From positions 558,001-622,000 of the forward strand of contig JAKMXF010000365.1 of NCBI GenBank assembly GCA_024704765.1: 64,000 nt of DNA, in the 5' to 3' direction. This DNA is from Oopsacas minuta (Eukaryota; Porifera; Hexactinellida; Lyssacinosida; Leucopsacidae). Shown piece by piece: positions 29,201 through 41,200 of this stretch. A program made the position numbers and the translations under genes. Each line of letters opens with the position of its first letter. Within the stretch, counting starts at the first letter, position 1. The notes below the pieces were generated by a model that did no database searches, had not been told where the DNA came from, and worked only from the letters and a program-made list of their open reading frames with translations.

Positions 29201-32200
29201 ATTTTCTTCAACTGCATACAGTAGTTACTAACTGTGCTAGACTTGTTTCTATTCTCTATAGGTCGTTATTTATATAGTAGCCATTCTCCTATTGGATATG
29301 CTTACTGCTGAAGACAATACATTCATTGTAGCGTAATGTGCTTCTTACCTATCCTATTGTATTGCTCTACTTTGAATTGCAGGGGCAGTGCAAACAGTCA
29401 GGCTATGACCTGACCGATATTTAACAACTTCCACGCCCTTGAATTTAATGTCGTTTCATGTAACACTGTTTTTTTCGCATTTGCATTGGATATTTAGATG
29501 TTTTCTATTGTACGAAACACAATAGTATGTTTCCTTGAAGCTAGAAATTATGAATCTTGACAATGGCCACCATGACCACTATCACCTTTTCTTTATTATT
29601 GAAGTTGTTTATCTCATTCATTGTGCAATGATTCTATAGCTAAGCTTATTAGAAAATTGTATTATGAAGAAACAGAAACAAGGAAGCTAAAACTTGTCAA
29701 AAATACTTATATTAGAGGAACTCTTTCAAAATATTCCTACCTGTTCCTTGCAACAACTTGCTAATAAACGAACAGATCATTTAATACATTTACCAGAAAC
29801 TATGGAAATCATGTTTGTATATAAATCCTTTCCGCTCTTCCTAAACCCTGAATAGTTCCCAGCTAATAATTTACACGTTTCTAATAATTGTGTCATTGCT
29901 CTATTTCCTATGAAGCCTTGATGTATATTGATTATCTGATCTTGTTCTTATTATCTATATGACTTAAGTATTGATCGTTTATTATCATTTCTCTCAATTG
30001 TAAGTATGTTTGTTTTCAAACTAACTCTATGTCTGCATTCACTTAATTCTTAATTCTCATTTCAATGGCAAATAGGCAAACACATCAATTTTATACTTCA
30101 AAGTAAGTCTCGTTGCTTGTATTTCAGATATACAGGTTATCAGAAATACAAGCGCCATACATCTTGCTATAAATCTTCATTATTGGATTATTGCATTCTG
30201 ATTTGCTCTAATCAAAACAGAGTTATTTTCTAACCGACATTTTGTCTTCCAATCAACTATGAATACACACACCGTCATATGTGTGTGATTAGTGTGTGGG
30301 ATTTCTTCTAAGAAGTAATCCATCAATTCTACACCAGACTGGTTGGATGGTTAAATTGAACCTGTTTGAATTCTTCTTATCTGATAAGCAGGCTTCTAAC
30401 TGAGTTTGAAACTCGTATATTTATAGCCTACATTTAATAAACTTGTGAATTATTCATTTATTTATTGCTTCTGGCTTGACGTGACCAAAATATGAAATCA
30501 TTTTGTTTTATGGTCGTAACTTTATTCTTCACGAGTTAATCACTATTTGTTCTCTTTGTATTATAATCCCACTTGCAACTTTCTTTGTCAAACACTTCAT
30601 TATAATCTAATTGCTGGTTCACGCTTGTTTAGCTGAAAGGACAGTCAGAACAAGTTTTAACTGAGGTAAGCAGGAACAGGCTTTGTTATAATTTCTATTT
30701 GCAAAATTCCAATATTTTATCGTAATTATATTATATATTTTACAATACACGTAGATATATTTACAAACAATCAAACCTAGCCAGAAATTATTTTGTATTA
30801 TATTTAAAAGGATTTCTAATAGGATTATTCAAAAGAATACTATGGGAATACCTTGCTGAATCAATCACAAAGCAGACCAGGTAACTACGTAGTTTACAAT
30901 TTTAAGCAAGGGTGTACTATTTACTGCATCAGTCCATCCATGCCTCCATGGACTGTTGTTGTCCGAATTTGGGCCAAACGTGCAAACATGTTTCAAATTT
31001 CACTTTTCAAACATCTAGCATATCTATTTGTAAAACTCGTTGTAACTGGTGCATTTCGAATTATTCCAACTGCTAGACATAGATTCTAATCGTATGCGAA
31101 CTAAGGATAAATTCGCCTGGAGTACTGCCCATAACATATACTTTGGATTATAATTTACTACGAATTAATGTAGTGTTGGTACTTGTTTGACAGATATACG
31201 CGTATAACTAAGTGAATTAATTTATAGTGTACAAATATCAAATTAGACTCCGAAATTCTTTTTGTTAATCGGGTTCATCTTCACACTTTGTTCTGGTTAC
31301 TAGAGCAAGGGTTATAATGAACCTACATATCAGTGTAGAGGCAAGGTTAATTAGCTGAGTTCCTAATTATACTACCTGACGATTACCCTAACATTTTATA
31401 TTATAGGTAGAATATGGACAGAAATTAAAGAACTAGATTTAAGCAAACGAGACAGTGAAGTGTTGGTGAGAGGGAGGATGCATAATTCAAGAATGATAGG
31501 TGAGTATGATCATTGTAGTATTATATTTCAATTTTTATAATAAACCATATTTGGAATTACAAGATGTGTCTATTTATACTTTTGCAATATTCTCTGCTTA
31601 CTCCTCATCTAATATTTGGGTTTAGCCTCTTGGCTACATGCCGGATGCATAGCGTACTGCCTTGTTTCCGGCTTTCCCTTAGATTAGGAGCATATTATGG
31701 AAGGACATAGTACATGGATACTTTATCAAGCACCATGTCTCCACCTCTTCTAATATTACTTATTAGTATCTTAAAGTTCGTAAGTCCGAATTGATGAATG
31801 CCCAAAACCGATTTTTTTGCGGGAATTGTGTAAAACGTGGTGCTAACATTTTTATTTACGCTCGAAACTCACAAACCGTAATCTGTTACATTATATAGAA
31901 TGACTAAAGTATAATTGTAGAATGGTAGGATACATGGTAAAAATTGGGTCAGTTGATTGTACGTATATTACCAATTACTATTTATATTTCGAATTGATCT
32001 TCAAAAGAATCTTGTAACTTGTTGTCTCTTTCTGCTGCAGGTACTTTCTCGTTATGTATCTTCCGCAAGAAGTTTTCTATTCTGTGTATATGTCTACGAG
32101 TGTAATCGTTTGATGCAACTAGTGAAAGAACAATATTCTCTATTTTATCTTGATTTGAACTGAGGTTGAGTTGTTGCCTTTCTTCCTCGTCTCTTTGTCT

Positions 32201-35200
32201 CCAATATCTTCCTGCGCTAGGACGATAACTCGAGGTTTCATTCTCGTCATTTTCATTTTTCACATTCTCGTGTCTCACATTCTTCTTGAAAAGTGGTAAG
32301 TAGTAAAAGGGAATGAAACTCCAATCTTTGTAGCGAAAATATGTTTTAAGAAGTTCTTGCTTCCATAATAAATCCGCCTCTTTAGAAATATCCTCGTATA
32401 TCTTAATAAAGTTAGCTATAAGCAAATTGATTATTATGATGTGTGACATGAACTGCCAAACAACCAGTAGCGTAACTAGGGAGAATGTGCTTGACAAGTA
32501 TAACCATTCTGCACTGTAAGAAAGATTTATATTAGAATAATTGAGAGTAGTTAACAATGGAGTGGCCTCCTCTATGACGTCATCTCTGACTTCATATGAT
32601 CCGAACATTATTTTAAAAGTATCAAGGAATATCCAGAGAAAGTAATCCCATATACCTCTATCACTATGGAGCTTGCAAGCTGTTTGACTGCATTTCAGGA
32701 TATATTGAGCTACCCCGAATCCAATCATGAAGATAATAGCTAGAATAACTAATTGTATATTTTTCTTGATAGAGCTGATAAATAGGTGTATCGTTATTGA
32801 GAGTTTACGGTAGATGCTAAGAGCTTTTCTGAGTAATTCTATGAAGAGTAGTAAAGAATTAAAGCTGAAGAAAACCGCAGAGAATCTCCATGTAAAATCC
32901 GGAAGCGTTACCTCGAGTATGCGAAGAGGATACCCGATCATGAAAGAAATGTAGAAAATTAGTTTTAAGTAACCATCTGATCGATAAGGTGTGAATATTT
33001 TCATACATCTTTTTCTAGTGAATGACCTGGGATTTTTTTGTATGATAGTCCTCAGCAAGTTATCTATCATGAAAATAATCACCAAGACTCCATACACACT
33101 CAATAACCCAAGATATATGATATCAGCTAGTTGAGATGAGTTGTATGGTTCTGCTACTAGTTTGAGAGATAACAGACAGTGAAATATGTAGAATGCTAAA
33201 TGGAATAGAATCAGGTCTACCAGTAGCTTTTTCGTTACATGATAATCAATATTTTTCTGGTGTACATAAGTCTGTACCTCTTCTGATGATATGAACAGTC
33301 TACACTCTCCCTCATGAGCTATCTCTATGGTAGTACTCTTCCAGAAGGTGGAATATGCTTCTAGCCTCTTGTATTTGTTTTTAGAGATTACTGTGTATTT
33401 ATTCTTTGGTATAGGATTGTTGTTACGTAGAGTCTGGAGCTCATTAATCGCTAACGTAACTCCGACATTAATATTTCTTACTTTCGATTCGTTCACATTA
33501 TTTTCATGCACAATTTCCTCCTCCTTCAAAAGGCTAAGTGCTAGATTCTCGAAGTATATCTTTTTCTCTCCTAAATCTCGGATGGATTCAGACGATATTT
33601 CATGATCATTTTTGAGTAGTCGTATAATTCCCTCTAACAGTCTAGAGCCAGCTAATGCAGTAGTTATTTGCTCGTTAGTATGAGGATACCATCTCAATGC
33701 TTGTTCTGCTATGTCTATATTCTGTGTAAGAATACCCCAAATGAACAGGTAGAGTTGGAAATGCTGTTTGGAGTCATTTGGCTTGGAGTCTAGTTTTTGA
33801 TGGCTTTTAGGATGGTATATGTTCTTATACATTAATTTTTCTATTATTCCATCCAAAAAGGTTGCTGTGATTTCAAACTTATTTCCTTTCATTCCTAATT
33901 TCCTCATAAGATTCTGGAAATAATTTTCATTTCTCTCGAAAGATTCATTATACTGTTTAGACAAATATTCAAAGTTGAAGAATTCAATAAGCTGGGATTT
34001 GAATTTAACTTTGTCAAGATGTATACATATAGACTTGAACATAGAGCCAATTATCTGTGTATTTTCATTGTGTAGTGCTTCAGTCAGTGCTTCACCCAAT
34101 TCGTTACAAATATCTACGTCTATACTGCGAGTTGATTGAATAGATACAGGCTGTATGCCGCTTAATGATACAGGCTCTGATTGTGTAACAACATATTCAT
34201 CTTTGTATCCTGAGGTTATTTTTCTCTGTGGTGTATTTCTGATTTCCTCCAATTGTTCCGGATTAAAAGTTTTCGTTGGATCTATCCTGCATGAACTATC
34301 AAGTAGATAAGAATCTACACTATCTTTTACTGGATAGGACGCTCTATCTTGGTCCCTGTGTATAAACCGCTCTTTCATTAGATATTGCACTATCTTCTGG
34401 CTATTGCTATGTACGAACTCTTTCAACGGTACTTTCTGTATTATCAGTGTGAGTACTCTATCCATGTCATTATCTTTCAAATCTTTATCTTTAGTCAAGT
34501 AAGTCAACCATGCACCATTTGAACTTACCAACTCGATAGGTGTCTGTTGCATCTGAAAGTAATAGTTAGATATTTTCCATTTATGCAATTGATTAGGTAA
34601 TTCTTGTTTTGAAATCCAAATCAAGCGATAGCTATCATTATTCATGGTGTCATTTTGTGATATCATCAAACAAAGGTTGTCAATAAGGTCCTTTATCTCT
34701 TCCTTTGACGTCAACAAAGCATTGTACCGGTTCTTGCCAGTTTTCCTCAAGTTTGGGCTATCTGTGTATGCATTATCTTTAGGAATTGATATCTTGATGA
34801 GGTCGTATAAAGATGAGCTGGAAACTAACAAACTTTGTAAACATTTGTGTATCAGCAATGCTAGTTTATTAGACACACAGTTGACTACGATAATAGAGTT
34901 CATTATGTCCCCGAGCTTAGCAATGAAGCTAACTACAGCACCAATCATTTCTTTACCGATTTCTTCATTGTCTACATCTAAATAGATCACTCTCTTCCTG
35001 TTATGCAAATCCCACGTGTTGTAGAATGCATGTTGCATCTTCTCTAAGAATCTGACTGGGAGATAGAACGAGTTATCTGGATTGAAACTCTCTTTCAACA
35101 TGTTGTATTTTACCTCGTCACATATCTGTACCACAACAGTCTTGTCAATTGGTAACTCATATTCTTTGCTCATAGGTTCTGCCATTTGATCTATGTGATT

Positions 35201-38200
35201 GTTGTAATGAAGTGTATCTACCTACTTATTTACGGTCTATTGTGGTTGATGAACATATCATTTAGTATTTTGTTGTCATGATTAAACTCATAAAAATCTC
35301 TTATAATTACGTAGTTTTACTGGACTGATTAAAGAGTAAATTTGTTGATGTTTTTACTCTTCCTAATACTTTACTTTGGCAACTTTGGAATAATTTATTT
35401 TACTCTCAAAGGGAAGAAGCAATGTTTCCTCTTACTGAGACAGCAACAGTTCACAGTTCAGACTATTCTATGTCTCAGTGAGACTGTGAGCCAACAAATG
35501 ATAAAGTTTGCATCCAAGTAAGTAATCCTCATATTTTTGATATCCATTGAGGATCATATGTACAATTACTTGTTGTATGTGTTTGTAGTTTGAATAGAGA
35601 GAGTCTATTAGATGTTACAGGGATAGTTATGGCTGCTCCTCAGAAGATCACAGGCTGTACTCAGGAAGATGTAGAATTGAGTGTTACTAAGGTAATATTT
35701 AGAAAAGCTAGAGGCCCTTTGAAACCACCTGATCAAATTCGTGCATCCAAGTATTCGACTGCTAGAGAGTAGTGAATGTATTTTTGTCAGTGATTATTTA
35801 TCCTTAGTTTTGTTGCTAGATATTCTGTGTCAGTCAAGCTATCCCAAGACTGCCTTTACTGATAGAAGATGCTATGAGGAGTGGAGCAGAGTTAGATGAA
35901 GAGGGTCCTCAAGGAAAAGCCGGACAGGAAACACGGTTGGATAATCGTATAATAGATTTGAGGGTTAGTTAGTTTAGTAAGACATATTTGCTTTGAGATA
36001 TTTTTATAACTTATTTTAATCTATAGACTCCTACAAATCAAGCTATCTTCAGGGTAGAAGCTGCTGTATGTAAACTTTTCCGTGATATTCTTACTGAAAA
36101 GGGGTTTGTTGAGATACACACTCCAAAGATAATTTCAGGTATCATTGTCCCAACCTACCATAAACAAGGGAAATACATGGCAACTGTGTGTATGAATTAG
36201 AGGGTTGAAATAATATTGTCCTTATTGATTAATTTGTGCTTATTAGCACTTAAGTACAGTAATTCTGCAATATCTCACTTATGTAATATATTATTTAATA
36301 TTGCAATTTTAGCTGCCAGCGAGGGTGGAGCGAATGTTTTCAAAGTATCTTACTTCAAAGGTAAATATATTTTAATATTTTTGATAAATTCTCAATAAAC
36401 ACACCACAATTATATAATCATAAACCACATAAATGTATATACTTAGTTCACCTTGTACAAATTATACAACAAATTAACTTCCTAGGTTCTGCCTATCTCG
36501 CACAGTCACCCCAACTCTACAAACAAATGGCTTTGTGTGCTGACTTTGATAAAGTTTTCACGATTGGTGCTGGTAAGTTACTCTGTTGATATTAATACAC
36601 AAATACAATAATGCTAAGAAAACGGGAGCTTCACTCCTCTGTGGATACACCCCTGTTAATAATTTATGCATTTTGTATATGTGATATATAATAACTTCTA
36701 GCATGTCTCCCTCATAGACGTCAGCATAACATATACGAAATACTTAAGATGCTAATACGATAATTTTTGCCTTGTCAGATTATGTGAATTTTGTCGCATG
36801 AATATTTTATGTTTCTGATTATTTTGTTGTCTGTTTGGAGAGTTAGTGATTAGTAACTTGTTTTGGGTTTAGTTTTCAGAGCAGAAAACGCTAACACACA
36901 CAGACATCTCACTGAGTTTGTAGGAATGGACTTGGAGATGACATTCAAAGAACACTACCATGAGGTTAGACTTTGTATATTAATAGAGATTGTCTGTTAT
37001 TTTTCAAGTTCTCAATTGGAACAATTACTTAGTTGTATGTTACTGATATATCTGCTATTTTGTTTCAACTTATCATAGAGTATTTCCCAGAATAAATTAC
37101 CCTTAATTATCAAACAATTTTATCCATCACTCGTTTACATTGGCGACCGTTTGTTTGCATATATGATTATGTGTTGATTCAATAGTGGTTCGATTTGATA
37201 GTCATCTGTCTGAGAGAATTGACTGCTATCGTAATAATATTATATTAAGCATTTAATACCACAAAAATGAAGTATTTATTTTCAAACGTGATGTTTATAT
37301 GGAAATCTGCGTGGATCTGCATTTTCGGTTATTTTATTAGACCTGAGTCATTCATAACCACATTTTAATGAAGTAACTTGAATTATTATTGAATATAATT
37401 ACAATTGTAGATTTTCATTGCAATTTTCACATACAAATTACCATTTTGACAATTAATCAACTAATAATTCTAGCTTAAACAGAAAATATTCGATTCCATG
37501 AAAATCTTTGTTTATATTCGGCTAACACATTCATACACTAATCACCCCAATTACCCTAATTATTTAATTTCATATGTGTGTGATTCACTAATGTGGTTTA
37601 TACAAACGTCTGAATGAATCATATGAGTTGGGGGAAGGTGGAAGTTGTTAAGTCAGTTATTCCTCAAACAACTGATTTTGCATAATTAATTATTTATTCT
37701 TCTTACAAAGCTATTTCTGTTAATTTTTAATTATTTTAACACCAAATTTGAGTCTGTTGTTTACATTGTGTAGAACAGATGTTAATTGCCTCAAATTTTA
37801 TTTCTTATAAGGATGTGAGGTTATTTGCTGACTAATTCGAATAGGTGAATAATGTAATACATCGAATGCTTTCTAGTGCCGCAATTCAATAATAAATAGT
37901 TAGTTTAATAGAGTTTACTATCTTGTTTTTTACTATTACACTTGCTTCATCATTTTCCAATTTTTCATGAATATATTAATATTTTTCCCATAAACAAGTA
38001 TAAAATTCCAATGCAAAGATTTGGATAATTCAGTTTGAAATTAGAGATTGGAGTTATCATATGAGAAACTTTTATGATTTATCATATATTATTTGAATTG
38101 ATACGAAATAACTCCTGGATGCCATTTACAGTTGGTTGAACGGAGTACGACTGTCTCTTTGTTATAGACCTAAATTATCCATCTGATACTAATTTCCAAT

Positions 38201-41200
38201 TAATTTTCTATTCCATGCTTCTTATTATCACCAGTTTACATGGTTTTCTCGATTACAATTTCTTCCTAACATTACTAGGCTTCATTAAATGCCTCTCTAT
38301 ACTGTGAGTTGCATACGAGCTCTATCACGGATTTATGTCTCTTTTGTGTAATTTGTGAGTTCCGAACGTTATAATTTAAAATTTTAAGGAAATTTATCCC
38401 AATTTTATTTTATTCACTGAGTTTTTTTTTTCTTTGAAGCATACGAAAAATGACACATTTTATTCTAATTTTCCTTTAAATAATCTTAACACTATAAATA
38501 TTTTAAATTTCTCATATTTGGATGTGCAGGTTCGCTTTACTAGCAAACCCCATTCCTTCCAATAAGGCATACAATTGCTAGAATCAATTAACTAATTTTA
38601 ATAATTTCGGAAAACATTTGGCAAAGCAATTTACATTTAAATGGAAGATCTCATTTATGAAAATCTGACTAGATTAATTTGCAACTGGATTCAAAAACCC
38701 TAAATATTATCAGATAGATGTTAATTACACATTATTTCCTATTTAGCTAATGTTATTTAGTATATTGACACATGATTTATCATGTGTTTTCCTCCAATCA
38801 TTCTTCCTCAACACTACAGATACTATTCATATGATATATCATTTGAGCGTACTTGCAATCGTAATCCCATTCATTTGTGGGTACATTATTTGATTTGCTT
38901 CAGCGCATACAGACCAATTATTTGATTTTATCTCAGATTCCAAAAAATTCCTCTTTCTCTACCAACTGAATATTTAAGAGTGGGTATTAGATATTATGAA
39001 GACGTGTTTATTCTCATATACAAGTCGATATGGCTGTTATCTCGTTTAATATGATATCCTAACGATGACTATTATCAGTTTGTTTTCATATTAAGTGCTC
39101 TTTAATTTGTGAATTTAGACTGACAGTCCATTGCTAAAATGCGATTTGGTTCAATCTCACTTATCTGGATGTACAATAAGTATTATTTGTGTAATGTTTA
39201 CCTTGTGTAAGCATCATAGGCATCTGGAGGAGGCTGCGGGTGCATTGCAGACAAAGCTAACTCTTCGTTTTTATGTATCCAATTTAACTATTACAGCTAC
39301 CCAATTATATTCTAGGGTAGGCAGTAATATTGTATAAAAACATTTAATAACACTAATTAGTTTTCTAGGTTATTTTTGATCGTTACCTAAAAGTATGTAT
39401 AAAGTATGCACATAGTTAGTTCAAATTTACTTGTGGATATTTCCCACCTTATGAATATTAAAAATGGAATTTTGTTACATTAATTAAACTTAACTTCTTA
39501 TGAATTATTATTAGTGGCAATCGATCCCTTATTTTGGCTATTTTATATAGAAATGATTATAGAGAGCTGAGCTATATGTACAATATTATTTACTTTTAAT
39601 AAGCATTGTCCTCAATGTCAGTTAATAAAGAAATAGAGAAACCTTGTAATGGGATACTTCCTTCGCTCGATTCTTCCAACAATGCCCCGCTGGTCATTTT
39701 GTATTTTGTAAAGTAGAAGCAATAACCACAGTGTGGTATAATGCCTCATACCTAGAAACCTATTCTAAACACTGATCATGTGATAATTGTCATTTCATCT
39801 GATTTTCTTGGAATCTTTGAGGATTTTTGAAGACATTGGAAATATCCTGTGTGTTGGATATATGCTTAAATACCCCAACACGTTAAGGAGTCTGTAGTAT
39901 GTATCTCGTCACCTTGATGGTTTCTCTGCGATAGCCGCAATTGGTATTTTGATTATCTAAAATCGTGATTGACCATCTTGGTAATTTATCAATCTCGAAA
40001 CCTGTAATTTATCTTAATACCATTCTCAACTATTATACGTTTTCGCTAATTTGAATTATACGAACCTTATCGTATCACCTCTTTGTCTTGTATACTGATC
40101 ACCCACTGATTAGTAGTATATTAATATTGATAAATTCAATGCTGCATCATATGTAGTCTGGTATTTTCCGTCTATCTCAGTAGAGATTCTCTTTGTTGTA
40201 TTATCTCGCATACAAATATCATATCATATCTGCTAGCTCGATCTAAAGTAGGTAAACGAATATTTCTATTTCTGCTGGCTACTATATGAAATTATTATCG
40301 GTTTTATTAATTCTGGCATAATTCAATGAACACAGCACTGTTAGAAATTTTGGCCCATCAATTCCCTACGCCAGTGTTTTCACTTGTTAATAATGCAAGA
40401 GATAACTCTTAAGAATCTTTCCATAGTTAATTTAGCATCTAATGGATCAGCTGTCTTGTAGGTTATTGAAGAGATCACCGATACTTTCGTCAGTATTTTT
40501 AAGGGCCTTCAAGAAAAGTGAGTAATTTGTATTTTATTTTACTACTTCTGAGAATCCATTGAACAATTTCTGAAACTAAAAATATCAATTCTCTGATTTT
40601 GGCTTCACAGATTTAATTTTTTACCAAGTGCTGAATTTTTGCCTGACCGAAAAATGATTAGCCAAACCACTCATTCATGATTGGCTTCAATTTATAATAT
40701 TTTACGTCATTAGGGGCATTAGCGAGTTTATAGTCTGCACTTGATAGATTGGAAATATTATTCCCTCTCTACTAACATCCTATCCAAATTTGTGACAAAT
40801 TTATTAATTTAGTGGAATACGTTATACGCTTTCTATTCTTGAATTCAATTGACTTGTATGTTAAATAACTCAATTTAGTTTGAGTGAAGAAATAGCTACA
40901 GTCTATAAGCAGTTCCCAGCTGAGCCGTTCAAATTCACACAACCAAGGTATCATATTTAATTATATTCTTGATAACTGAATTATCAATTATCTTATTTTT
41001 CATACATGTTACGAATTCCAAATTCACATTCTCTGCTCCCTGATAGACTAGTAGACCGATAATTATTACATTTTGCTATGCTCTTAATATTTGTGAATTC
41101 AAACAAAATATAGTCAGCTGCCATTATATCCTTGCTCACTGGAGCGCTATAATTACTTACTCCGATATAACCCCGATCAAATTTACCTTACTTTGACAGT

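Noticed and set aside
30881-31089. Read-through of DARS1 exon 4 into intron 4
   Set aside because: The frame stays open by chance; the donor at 30881 joins exactly in phase to the conserved next exon.
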